Made by a program: the position numbers and the translations under genes
Part shown: one piece after another, positions 26,388 to 34,898 of the stretch
Numbering within the stretch: position 1 is the stretch's first letter
Layout of the letters: every line of letters starts with the position of its first letter
Notes under the pieces: model-generated
Told to the model about the DNA's origin: nothing
The model's database searches: none
What the model saw: the letters and a program-made list of their open reading frames with translations, nothing else
Source of the DNA: Rhizobium sp. CFBP 8762
GTDB taxonomy: Bacteria > Pseudomonadota > Alphaproteobacteria > Rhizobiales > Rhizobiaceae
NCBI RefSeq assembly: GCF_014841565.1
Contig: NZ_JACYUD010000004.1
Location: 234,659 to 298,658 of the forward strand
Length of the DNA: 64,000 bases
Direction of reading: 5' to 3'

Positions 26388-27266
26388 ATGTCCTTTGCAA
26401 ATCTTCCCTTGCATGCTCTTCGCGCGTTTGAAGCGACGATACGGCTGCGAAGCATGACGAAAGCCGCCCAGGAACTTGGTGTGAGCCATGGCGCCATAAG
26501 CCGTCACGTTCGCGAGTTGGAACGCCTTTACGGGACGACGCTCGTCCGGCGCCTTTCGAAATCATCCGAGCCCACGCCAACGGGGTCCGAGATGGCACAG
26601 ACTCTCAGCGAAGGGTTTCGGTCGCTTAACCTTGCGGTAGCGCGTCTTTCGGCTGGCCCGCTGACCTTATCGTGCTCGGCAACGATCATGCAGTACTGGC
26701 TGATCCCGAAAATCCCTGAATTCAAGGCCCTTCATCCAGATATCCATTTCCGGCTGAATGTAAATTATGGAGAAGTCGACTTCGCCCGGGACGGTATCAG
26801 CGTAGCCCTTCGGAACACAATGTATAGCGCGCCCGACGATGTCGTGATTCTGGACATGATTGGCGAGGAAATCGGGGTCGTTTGTAGCCCGGATTATCTG
26901 CTGCGCCATCCCTTGAAATCCGCTGTCGATCTTGAAACGGCGCATGTCTTGGGCACGGCAACGCGGAAGAGGGCCTGGGAAGAGTGGCTTTCCGCCGTTG
27001 GACCTGAAATTCCTGACATTCAAATTGCGGAGGAATACGAGCATTTCTATCTTATGCTACAAGCCGCTACTTTCGGGTCAGGTGTCGCTATCGCCCCCAA
27101 ATATCTCGTTCAGCGAGAGATCGATGCCGGACAACTTGTCGCTCCGTTCGGTTTCATCCTTGGGCCACACAGATTGCAGTTATGGATCGCTCATCACCTG
27201 CGGCAAAATCCCGGCGTTAAAACCTTGGCTGGATGGCTTGAAGCGAAAATGGTGGAGGCTGCCTGA
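26388..27266 (+). CDS. LysR-family regulator, GcvA-like
   Basis: A 292-residue LysR regulator of the GcvA subgroup (LPLHALRAFEATIRLRSMTK near the start, HTH ELGVSHGAISRHVRELE, then a substrate-binding domain). The ATG at 26388 has AGGAGG six bases upstream. It is divergent from the RuBisCO-like/kinase/SDR/permease operon, with 302 bases between the two starts, and is its probable regulator. The ligand is likely to be the sugar acid or an intermediate. Confidence 0.9.
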   Translation: MSFANLPLHALRAFEATIRLRSMTKAAQELGVSHGAISRHVRELERLYGTTLVRRLSKSSEPTPTGSEMAQTLSEGFRSLNLAVARLSAGPLTLSCSATIMQYWLIPKIPEFKALHPDIHFRLNVNYGEVDFARDGISVALRNTMYSAPDDVVILDMIGEEIGVVCSPDYLLRHPLKSAVDLETAHVLGTATRKRAWEEWLSAVGPEIPDIQIAEEYEHFYLMLQAATFGSGVAIAPKYLVQREIDAGQLVAPFGFILGPHRLQLWIAHHLRQNPGVKTLAGWLEAKMVEAA

Positions 27267-27514
27267 TCATCCATCGAGCACCGCGACGTTGAATGGCGAA
27301 TGCTTCACTCTCTTTCCTGCGCTCATGCTGAGCGAGAAATATTTCAAGACCTTATCAGCGCCCTTTTAAACGCAGGGCGGGCCTCGCCACGCTCGGTGCT
27401 CTGGAAATCGCTCCAGAATAGGCACGCCATGCAACGTACGCAGAACTGTCACCAGCAATACATCAGCCGCACTGAAGCCTCCATCCAGAGAGGCTGGGCT
27501 CTATCGCTATTGCA

Positions 27515-30500
27515 TCACTCGGCTGCGAGATTCAACTGCGACCTCGGGTCGCTCGCGTCCGGCTGCATAATGCCATGGTCGGCGTGCACCGTACTGTCGC
27601 CGGTCGGCTTGATCCGGAACCATGTTGCGTAGAGTGCTGGAAGGAACAGCAGGATCATCAGAGTGCCGACAGCCGTACCACCGATCAACGTGTAGGCCAT
27701 CGATCCCCAGAACACCGAGTGGGTCAGCGGAATGAAGGCAAGGACCGCTGCCAACGCCGTCAAAATAACCGGACGGGTTCGCTGCACGGTCGCTTCGATC
27801 ACCGCGTGATAGTCGTCCAGGCCTGCCGCCCGGTTCTCCTTGATCTGCTCGGTCAGGATGAGCGTGTTGCGCATCAAAATACCGGCAAGTCCAATCAGAC
27901 CCAGAATGGCATTGAAGCCGAAGGGCTGATTAAAGAGAAGCAGTGTCGGGACGACACCGACAAGACCGAGCGGCGCAGTCAGCATAACCATGGTCATGGT
28001 CGACAGGCTGCGAACCTGAAGAATAATCACAATCAGCATTATGGCGATCATCAGCGGGAAAATCTTGACAAGGGCAGTGTTCGCCTTCAGCGATTCCTCA
28101 ATGTTGCCGCCCATTTCGATCCGGTAGCCGACGGGCAGCGAAGCGATGAGAGGCTGCAGTGCCTGCATCACCGCCTGCGAAACCCCCGGCGGCTGCGCTG
28201 CCTCATCGATATCCGCGCGGACGGTAATGACCGGCGTGCGGTCACGTCGCTTCATGATCGGCTCTTCAAAGCTGACCTCGGAGCGACCGATCTGATCGAG
28301 GGGAATGGCGCGCCCATCGCGGCTGATGAGCGAAAAGCGTGAGAGCTGCGATGGATCAAGGCGGCTTTCGCCTCCGCTGCGGGCAACAACGGGAACATTG
28401 CGAATGTTCTCGCGAACCTGCGTGACTGCGACACCCGTCAGCAAAAGCTGCAATTGTTGAGCCGCCTCTGCCGGCGACAAGCCAATAAGGTTGAGCCGTT
28501 CCTGGTCGGGAATAAAACGCACCACAGGCGTGCGGTTACCCCAGTCGCGGTTGACCTGACGGACGTCCGGAACAGTCCTCATAATGGTCAGCGCTTCCTC
28601 CGAGATCTGATAGAGCTTCTCGGGATCGGGCCCCATGACGCGAAACTCGACGGGGAATGGCGTGAAGGGTCCAAAGACGAGCTGGGTGATGCGCACGGCG
28701 GCTTCGGGGGCAAGGCCCTCGGCGACGGCGGCGCGCAGGCGATGCTTCAGGGCTTCGCGTCCTCGCGCATCAGGAGTGAGTGCGACGATCTTGGCGAAAG
28801 CCGGGTCGGGCAGTTCAGGCGACATGGCAAAGAAGAAACGGGGCGCACCCTGGCCGATATAGCTCGTGACGATTTCCGTCTCCGGCTGCGCCTGCAGCCA
28901 CTTCTCCACCTTTGCCACCGTGGTCGACGTCGTTTCGATACTCGTGCCTTCCGGCAATCGAACCTCGACCAGCACCTCGGGACGATCCGATGTCGGGAAG
29001 AATTGTTGCTTGACGCTCCCCATCCCGGCGATGGAAACGCCCATCGCGATGACAACCACGGCGCATGTCATGAACTTGTGGCGAACGGCGAACTTGATGA
29101 TCCCGCGAAGCCGCCGGTAATTTGGCGTTCCGTAGATGGCCTCGTGACCGCCCGTGACAGGTTTGATATCGGGCAGCATCTTGACACCAAGATAGGGTGT
29201 GAAGACCACAGCGATAATCCATGAGACGATCAGCGCGAACCCGACGACCCAGAAGATGTTTCCGGCATATTCACCAGCCGCCGACTTTGCAAAGCCGACT
29301 GGCATAAAACCAACGATCGTGACGAGCGTGCCTGACAGCATAGGCGCCGCCGTATGGCTCCAGGCGTAGGCGGCCGCCTTGATACGATCCATCCCCTCTT
29401 CCATCTTCACCACCATCACTTCGATAGCGATAATGGCGTCATCGACCAGAAGCCCGAGTGCCAAGATGAGGGCGCCGAGCGTGATGCGATCGAAGAAGCG
29501 GCCTGTTTCCAGCATAATCAGAAAGACCACGGCCAGCGTCAGAGGCACAGCCAGTGCAACAACGATGCCAACGCGCCAGCCCAGAGCAACCAGGCTGACG
29601 AATAGCACCACACCCAGCGCCATGGCGAACTTCATCATGAACTCGCCGACAGCCGCCTGAATGTTAACTGCCTGATCGCTGACTTTCGCAAGGGTTATAC
29701 CGAGAGGCAGCGACTGGCTGATTTTTGCCGATCTTTCCTCAAGCGCCTTGCCAAGGTCGAGGCCGTTCCAACCCGATTGCATCACGGCAGCCAGCATGAT
29801 TGCCGGCTCGCCCTCGTGTCTGATGACGTAGGTCGCGGGCTCTTCGTAGCCGCGGCGAATTGTGGCGAAATCCGAAAGCTTCAAGGTGCGGCCACCCGTC
29901 ACAATCGGTGTATCCGCGACGGCCTGTATATTGGTATAGGCGCCGTCAAACCGGAGGAACACCTGCGGGCCACGGGTATCGATGGAACCAGCAGGTGTCA
30001 CAGTGTTCTGATTCTGCAGGGCCGAAGCGATGTCCGGCGCCGAGATGCCGAGCGTTGCGAGCTTGGCAAAGGAGAATTCGACGAAGATCTGCTCGGGCCT
30101 TTCACCAAGAATGTTGATCTTCTTCACGCCCGGTACGGACAGGAGCTCCTGCCGGATCGTTTCGGCCTGGCGAACGAGGTCACGCATCGGCATGCCCTTG
30201 GCTTTCAAAGCGTATAGGGCGAAACTGACATCGGAATACTCATCGTTGACGAACGGTCCCAAGACACCGCGCGGCAAGTTGGGTGCCTCATCCCCCAGCT
30301 TCTTGCGTGCCTGATAGAACTCGCTTTCGACAACGCTGGCCGGCGTATTGTCCTTGAGCGTGACCGTCAGGAATGCGTAGCCCGGACGCGTGGTCGTTTC
30401 CACCCGATCATACCATGTCAGTTCCTGAATCCGCTTTTCCAGCGGTTCGGCGACAAGGTCCTGCATCTCGCGCGCAGTCGCACCGGGCCAAGCGGTCGTG

Positions 30501-30646
30501 ACCGTCATCGTTTTGATGGTGAAGGACGGATCCTCAGCGCGACCGAGGCTGACGAAGGCATAGACACCCGCTGCGGCCAGAAGGAGAATAAAAAACAGAG
30601 TGACCGCCCGCTCACGAACGGCGAGCGCTGAAAGATTGAAGCTCAT
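27515..30646 (-). CDS. RND efflux transporter, inner-membrane subunit
   Basis: A 1043-residue RND permease of the HAE (drug efflux) type. It has 12 membrane helices, the first at about residues 12-30, and two large periplasmic loops. The fourth helix contains the proton-relay pair in ALGLLVDDAIIAIE. Length and repeat structure match AcrB-like pumps, although its periplasmic sequence is closer to the shorter-studied rhizobial/VexF-like branch. It starts one base before the end of the adaptor gene (TAATG overlap), so the two are translated together. No TolC-like channel gene is nearby, so it probably uses one encoded elsewhere. Confidence 0.93.
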   Translation of the reverse strand: MSFNLSALAVRERAVTLFFILLLAAAGVYAFVSLGRAEDPSFTIKTMTVTTAWPGATAREMQDLVAEPLEKRIQELTWYDRVETTTRPGYAFLTVTLKDNTPASVVESEFYQARKKLGDEAPNLPRGVLGPFVNDEYSDVSFALYALKAKGMPMRDLVRQAETIRQELLSVPGVKKINILGERPEQIFVEFSFAKLATLGISAPDIASALQNQNTVTPAGSIDTRGPQVFLRFDGAYTNIQAVADTPIVTGGRTLKLSDFATIRRGYEEPATYVIRHEGEPAIMLAAVMQSGWNGLDLGKALEERSAKISQSLPLGITLAKVSDQAVNIQAAVGEFMMKFAMALGVVLFVSLVALGWRVGIVVALAVPLTLAVVFLIMLETGRFFDRITLGALILALGLLVDDAIIAIEVMVVKMEEGMDRIKAAAYAWSHTAAPMLSGTLVTIVGFMPVGFAKSAAGEYAGNIFWVVGFALIVSWIIAVVFTPYLGVKMLPDIKPVTGGHEAIYGTPNYRRLRGIIKFAVRHKFMTCAVVVIAMGVSIAGMGSVKQQFFPTSDRPEVLVEVRLPEGTSIETTSTTVAKVEKWLQAQPETEIVTSYIGQGAPRFFFAMSPELPDPAFAKIVALTPDARGREALKHRLRAAVAEGLAPEAAVRITQLVFGPFTPFPVEFRVMGPDPEKLYQISEEALTIMRTVPDVRQVNRDWGNRTPVVRFIPDQERLNLIGLSPAEAAQQLQLLLTGVAVTQVRENIRNVPVVARSGGESRLDPSQLSRFSLISRDGRAIPLDQIGRSEVSFEEPIMKRRDRTPVITVRADIDEAAQPPGVSQAVMQALQPLIASLPVGYRIEMGGNIEESLKANTALVKIFPLMIAIMLIVIILQVRSLSTMTMVMLTAPLGLVGVVPTLLLFNQPFGFNAILGLIGLAGILMRNTLILTEQIKENRAAGLDDYHAVIEATVQRTRPVILTALAAVLAFIPLTHSVFWGSMAYTLIGGTAVGTLMILLFLPALYATWFRIKPTGDSTVHADHGIMQPDASDPRSQLNLAAE

Positions 30647-31752
30647 TACTGTGCGGCCTCTGCTTTTTCGGCACGTGTGCGGATTTGTGCGCCGTCGACC
30701 AGGAGATGCGCGCCAAGCGCCACGACCACCTCACCCGGCTTCAGTCCGGAGACGATTGCGTTTTCTTCACCGAGACGTTCGATTTTCAAGTCGCGGAAGT
30801 GGACCTTGGACGATGCCTGATCGACCACCCAGATGCCGGTGCGCTTACCATCGTCCAGCAGGGCACCGACCGGCACCTCGGCGTGAGCTTGGGCTTGCCT
30901 GTTGGGTATCTTGATCGTCACCGTCGCGCCCAAGGGTGCGGCAGCTGCATCTCCTTGAAGAACCCATCGTGTTTCATAGGTGCGCGATTGCGTATCTGCC
31001 GCAGCAGAGATCTGCCGAAGCATGGCCTTGTCCTCGGTGTCGCGGCCATAAACGGTGGCGTGTGCGGTCACGCCGATCTTCGGTCGAAGATTTTCAGGCA
31101 TCCAGACGACCGCTTCACGCGCGCCAGCCTTTGCCAGTCTTACAACTGTCTGTCCGGCTGCAACCACCTGTCCGGGCTCACCCAGCGTCTCGACAATTGT
31201 TCCGTCAGCGTCTGCCAACAAAAGGGTGTACGCAGCCTCATTTTCTGCGACTTTTCCCTTCGCTTCCGCTGCGGCAAGCTGCGCCGCCGCTGTATCGAGC
31301 GCTGCTTTGGCCTGTTCATATCTTTGAGGGGTGGCTGCCAAGCCATTCTTGACAAGTGAAGCGTACCGCTTCTCATCCGCTTGAGCTTGGATAAATGTTG
31401 CGCGAGCAGCCGCAACGGCATTGCGTTTGGCCGTCAGCGCAAGGCGAAGATCCGTCTCATCGATCTTCATCAATGGTTGTCCGGTTTTCACCTCATCACC
31501 GAGGTTGACCAACCGTTCGATGATCTTTCCGGGGACCCGAAAGCCGAGATCGCTCTGGACACGGGCGGCAATCGTCCCGGTGTAGCTCCGCACCACGGTA
31601 TCGGGTACCTCGGCGTTCACGACGTTCACAAACGGGACAGCGGTCCGGGGATCGGCGGCGGTTGCAGCGTTTTCGGAGGACCAGAACACAAACACTGAGG
31701 TGGCAGCGCAGGAGATCACGACCGCAGAGGTGAGGAGAAACTTCGCTTTCAT
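30646..31752 (-). CDS. RND periplasmic adaptor (membrane fusion protein)
   Basis: A 368-residue HlyD/AcrA-type adaptor. The chosen ATG at 31752 gives an N-terminal membrane anchor or signal (KFLLTSAVVISCAATSVFVF) right after MKA. The lipoyl halves flank a helical hairpin (residues about 85-165, with AATPQRYEQAKAALDTAAAQ). A longer frame to 31797 would run across the first operator site. It links the inner-membrane pump to an outer-membrane channel. Confidence 0.9.
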   Translation of the reverse strand: MKAKFLLTSAVVISCAATSVFVFWSSENAATAADPRTAVPFVNVVNAEVPDTVVRSYTGTIAARVQSDLGFRVPGKIIERLVNLGDEVKTGQPLMKIDETDLRLALTAKRNAVAAARATFIQAQADEKRYASLVKNGLAATPQRYEQAKAALDTAAAQLAAAEAKGKVAENEAAYTLLLADADGTIVETLGEPGQVVAAGQTVVRLAKAGAREAVVWMPENLRPKIGVTAHATVYGRDTEDKAMLRQISAAADTQSRTYETRWVLQGDAAAAPLGATVTIKIPNRQAQAHAEVPVGALLDDGKRTGIWVVDQASSKVHFRDLKIERLGEENAIVSGLKPGEVVVALGAHLLVDGAQIRTRAEKAEAAQ

Positions 31753-31787
31753 GTGGTGACCCTTCTTGACGGTCGACGTATCTGATA

Positions 31788-31836
31788 TAGATTTCAACCT
31801 AAATCTAAAACACCTATAGATGTCAATTGAAATCTA
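31788..31836. promoter_or_regulatory. Two tandem 20-bp operators between RND pump and TetR gene
   Basis: The first site, 31788-31807, has arms TAGATTT and AAATCTA around CAACCT and is perfectly symmetric. The second, 31817-31836, has arms TAGATGT and AAATCTA around CAATTG with one mismatch. Their centres are 29 bases apart, close to three helical turns, so two repressor dimers could bind on one face. They lie in the divergent promoter of the pump and of the TetR gene and are the likely binding sites of that TetR protein. Confidence 0.7.
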
Positions 31837-31848
31837 AGCGAGGATCGA

Positions 31849-32427
31849 ATGAGAGTTACGAGGGCCCAGGCCGAAGCCAATCGAGAAACCGTAATCAATG
31901 TCGCAAGCCGGCTCTTCCGTGAGCATGGTTTCGACGGGATCGGTCTCAAGGATCTGATGAAAGGCGCAGGCCTTACCCAAGGCGGCTTCTACAAGCAGTT
32001 CGAGTCCAAGGACGATTTGGCCGCGCTTGCATCCCGGCGGGCGATGGAAAGTGCGACGCTTCGATGGTCGTCGGCTGCGGCATCCAGCAAAAATCCCCTA
32101 CATGCGGTTGTCGATTTCTACCTGTCGGCGGGCCATCGTGGCGAGATGGGTGACGGTTGCCCGCTCGTCGCACTCGGATCCGACGCCGCTCGGCAAAGTG
32201 AAGACGTCCGGAGACCTTTCCAGGAAGGCATCAAAAGCCACCTTCACGTCATAGAGGAACTGATTCCGGCAGGAGGTGAATTCGATGTTGAGGAAAGGGC
32301 CATGGCCCTACTGTCATTGATGGTTGGTGCGGTTACGCTTTCCAGAATTGTAATAGACGAGGACATGTCCAACCGGCTTCTTCAGGCAGCGGCCAACGAG
32401 GTCAAGCGCCTCGTTCCCACCCAATAG
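31849..32427 (+). CDS. TetR/AcrR-family repressor of the RND pump
   Basis: A 192-residue TetR regulator. The HTH is LKDLMKGAGLTQGGFYKQFE at about residues 33-52, and the C-terminal domain has AMALLSLMVGAVTLSRIV typical of the subgroup that regulates efflux and redox genes. It is divergent from the adaptor gene and two tandem palindromes lie just upstream, so autorepression plus pump repression is likely. The inducer is unknown. Confidence 0.9.
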   Translation: MRVTRAQAEANRETVINVASRLFREHGFDGIGLKDLMKGAGLTQGGFYKQFESKDDLAALASRRAMESATLRWSSAAASSKNPLHAVVDFYLSAGHRGEMGDGCPLVALGSDAARQSEDVRRPFQEGIKSHLHVIEELIPAGGEFDVEERAMALLSLMVGAVTLSRIVIDEDMSNRLLQAAANEVKRLVPTQ

Positions 32428-32492
32428 AGAGCGCGGACGAGCCGCGGTTCCCTCGGTATTGAGAACCGCTTGCACAAACTGGCGCGAGGATT

Positions 32493-32506
32493 GCATGTGT
32501 ACATGC
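32493..32506. promoter_or_regulatory. Short palindrome upstream of nasT
   Basis: GCATGT and ACATGC separated by GT form a perfect 14-bp dyad, 159 bases before the nasT start. It could be a regulator site for nasTS, but no known consensus fits. Confidence 0.25.
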
Positions 32507-32664
32507 TAAATTTCGCGGGAGCTGCCCTTGTCAAATTGTCCGTCCATTCACTGCCTCGCGTCCTCGTCAATTCGCATCGGTATTGTGGCGACCTGTGACA
32601 ATTCCGCATCGAACCCCGGCACCGCGCGCTTGCCACGTCTTTTTGACCGCACCTCGGCTTGAAC

Positions 32665-33258
32665 ATGTCAACAGTCACCAACGACCTGACAATTCTGGTT
32701 ATCGACGAGAATGCAATCCGTGCCTCGATCATAGAAGAAGGCCTGAGCGAAGCGGGACATCTTAACGTCAAGGTGATCCATGAGATGCAGGGCGTCGCAC
32801 GACTGATCGAGACGATGGACCCGGATGTCATCATCATCGACATCGAGAACCCCAATCGTGACATGATGGAGCACATGTTCCAGCTCACCCGGATGATCTC
32901 GCGCCCGATCGCCATGTTCGTCGACAGATCCGATACCGCTGCCATAGAAGCTGCCGTCGATGCCGGTGTTTCGGCCTATGTCGTCGATGGCCTGAAAAAG
33001 GAGAGGGTCAAGCCGATCCTTGACATGGCGGTGAGCCGCTTCAATGCTTTCAGCCGGCTCCAGCGCGAACTGGCGGAGGCACGCAATGCGCTCGAGGAGC
33101 GCAAGGTCATCGAGCGGGCCAAAGGCATCCTGATGAAGATGCGCGGGCTGAGCGAGGAACAGGCCTTTGCGCTGCTGCGCCAGACGGCCATGAACGAGAA
33201 GAAAAAGCTGGCAGACATCGCCCAAAGCGTCGTCACGGCTGCAGGAATGCTGCTTTGA
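32665..33258 (+). CDS. nasT: Nitrate-responsive antiterminator NasT (ANTAR domain)
   Basis: A 197-residue response-regulator-like RNA-binding protein. The receiver-like domain (residues 1-125) has ILVIDENAIRASIIEEGL at its start. The ANTAR domain (about 130-195) carries the conserved ERAKGILMKMRGLSEEQAFA and ALLRQTAMNEKKKLADIA. In Azotobacter and Paracoccus NasT binds paired hairpins in the nas leader RNA and prevents termination; NasS holds it inactive without nitrate. The ATG at 32665 is favoured; a TTG lies six bases upstream. It is 20 bases before nasS, and the leader before nrtA shows the expected hairpins and terminator. Confidence 0.93.
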   Translation: MSTVTNDLTILVIDENAIRASIIEEGLSEAGHLNVKVIHEMQGVARLIETMDPDVIIIDIENPNRDMMEHMFQLTRMISRPIAMFVDRSDTAAIEAAVDAGVSAYVVDGLKKERVKPILDMAVSRFNAFSRLQRELAEARNALEERKVIERAKGILMKMRGLSEEQAFALLRQTAMNEKKKLADIAQSVVTAAGMLL

Positions 33259-33277
33259 ACGCGGCATTGATCGGAGA

Positions 33278-34555
33278 ATGCTGGTGAGTACCATGGTTTC
33301 CACACAACCCGACGACAGTGCCCCAAAGGCTCCCATGCGTGTGCGCGGCAAGGAGCAGCGCACACTGCGGGCAGGATACATACCGTTGATGGATGCGGCC
33401 ATCCTGATCATTGCGGTGGAACTCGGATTCGCCGAGACCGAAGGATTGGGTCTCGAACTGGTTCGCGATGTCACCTGGGCCAATGTGCGTGACCGGCTCG
33501 CTTTCCGGCAATTCGATATTGCGCATATGCTCTCGCCCATGCCGGTGGCGTCCATGCTCGGACTGGGGTCCAATCCCTCTCCGACCATCGCACCGTTTTC
33601 GCTTGGTCGCGGCGGCAATGCCATTACGCTGTCCACGCGCATCTTCGAGCGGATGACGTCATTGACGACCCTGACAGACGATGCCGGTGCGCTCGCCAAT
33701 GCGCGGGCCCTGGCGGCCCTGCTTGCCGACATGCGGGCGCGCGGCGAGGCTATGCCGACACTTGGCATGACCTATCCCTTTTCCTCGCACAATTACGAGT
33801 TCCGGTACTGGCTGGCGGCTGGCGGTATCCATCCCGATCGGGACGTGAAACTGGTCGTGGTTCCGCCGCCCTTGACGTCCGATGCCCTGGCGGCCGGAGC
33901 CATCGACGGGTTCTGCGTCGGCGCGCCGTGGAACATGATCGCATCTGAACGCGGGGCGGGCCGGATTGTCGCGGCCAAGCAGGACATATGGGCTCTGGCT
34001 CCCGAAAAGGTTCTGGGCATGCGGCCAGACTGGGCCGAAGCCAATGCCGACACGGTGTCCCGCCTCATCGTTGCGCTCGACCGGGCTGCCCGCTGGTGCG
34101 ACGACCCCGGTCACCATGACGAACTCGCCAAAATCCTCAGCGCCCCCGAGTATATCGCCGCACCGGAGGGCATTGTCCGGCGGGTCCTCAGCGGCGAGTT
34201 CAGTCTCGATGCGCAGGGAACGAAACGGGTCGTCCCCGACTACTTCCTCTACCATGGCAAGGCGGCCAACTATCCGCGGCCAGATCAGGCAACCTGGATC
34301 TACAGCCAGATGATCCGATGGGGGCACGCAGCTTTCAGCGAGGAAGGCTTGGCGCGCGCCAGAAGCGCCTTCCGACCGGACCTTTACCGCACTGCTCTCG
34401 GCAAATTTGCAGCCGTGCCGAGCGAGAAAAACGGTGCCGGTTACGATGGCTTCATGGATGGCCAGTTCTTCGACCCGGAGGATGTCGAAGGGTATGTCGA
34501 GCGGTTTTCAGTGCGATCCACATCGGCGGCGGCCAAGGGAACCATTGAAAGCTAA
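33278..34555 (+). CDS. nasS: Nitrate sensor NasS (NrtA-like, cytoplasmic)
   Basis: A 425-residue protein homologous to the nitrate-binding protein NrtA (TLRAGYIPLMDAAILIIAVE at residues 29-48; YRYWLAAGG-like and GFCVGAPWN segments in the middle) but without a signal peptide. That combination defines NasS, which binds nitrate in the cytoplasm and releases NasT. Downstream starts at 33284 or 33293 are possible. It forms an operon with nasT and is followed by a 343-base leader region before nrtA. Confidence 0.92.
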   Translation: MLVSTMVSTQPDDSAPKAPMRVRGKEQRTLRAGYIPLMDAAILIIAVELGFAETEGLGLELVRDVTWANVRDRLAFRQFDIAHMLSPMPVASMLGLGSNPSPTIAPFSLGRGGNAITLSTRIFERMTSLTTLTDDAGALANARALAALLADMRARGEAMPTLGMTYPFSSHNYEFRYWLAAGGIHPDRDVKLVVVPPPLTSDALAAGAIDGFCVGAPWNMIASERGAGRIVAAKQDIWALAPEKVLGMRPDWAEANADTVSRLIVALDRAARWCDDPGHHDELAKILSAPEYIAAPEGIVRRVLSGEFSLDAQGTKRVVPDYFLYHGKAANYPRPDQATWIYSQMIRWGHAAFSEEGLARARSAFRPDLYRTALGKFAAVPSEKNGAGYDGFMDGQFFDPEDVEGYVERFSVRSTSAAAKGTIES

Positions 34556-34692
34556 TGGAGTGCACAAACCTGAGGCATTTGCATCCGGGGTCAGGCTTTT
34601 GAACGTGCAAGCCTGCATCAGGTCAGACCAACGGCGCTGACAAAACCGTGCAGGAACGTTTGTTTGCGTCCCTGCCTAGCGTCAAACGAAAC

Positions 34693-34708
34693 TGGCACGC
34701 TCCTTGCT
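34693..34708 (+). promoter_or_regulatory. Sigma-54 (-24/-12) promoter of nrtABC-nirBD-nasA-cysG
   Basis: TGGCACGCTCCTTGCT at 34693-34708 matches the RpoN consensus TGGCAC-N5-TTGCW at every conserved position, with the GG/GC spacing correct. It predicts a transcription start near 34719-34720, exactly at the base of the first leader hairpin. Sigma-54 control implies NtrC activation under nitrogen limitation; the expected enhancer would lie upstream between nasS and 34690. Confidence 0.85.
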
Positions 34709-34719
34709 CCAATATCTCT

Positions 34720-34768
34720 GTCCGCAGTCAACGGCGATTGCAGGACAGATGAGCGCCAGGTCTGGCGC
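34720..34768 (+). promoter_or_regulatory. Paired hairpins in nrtA leader, candidate NasT (ANTAR) target
   Basis: Hairpin 1 (34720-34746) pairs GTCC-GCAGTC with GATTGC-A-GGAC, with one bulged A, around the six-base loop AACGGC. This has A at loop position 1 and G at position 4, as known for ANTAR-bound loops. Hairpin 2 (34753-34768) pairs GCGCC with GGCGC around AGGTCT, which keeps A1 but not G4. The hairpins are six bases apart and precede a strong terminator, the order expected for antitermination by NasT. Confidence 0.65.
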
Positions 34769-34788
34769 ATATCCCCATCCGACACCGA

Positions 34789-34857
34789 CGTCGCATGCTC
34801 CCTTGCTGTCCGGCCCCTATCGCCCGGACCCAGCAGACGGGCACGCGGCGTTTTTTT
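34789..34857 (+). terminator. Intrinsic terminator in the nrtA leader
   Basis: A long bulged hairpin pairs CGTCGC with GCGGCG, TGCTG with CAGCA and TCCGG with CCGGA, with the loop CCCCTATCGC at its tip, and is followed at 34851 by seven T. It lies 41 bases before the nrtA start, so transcripts would stop here unless antitermination occurs. Confidence 0.75.
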
Positions 34858-34898
34858 GTTTTCGGATCTCCGTCGCGCACCAGAGGGGCATAAGAACA

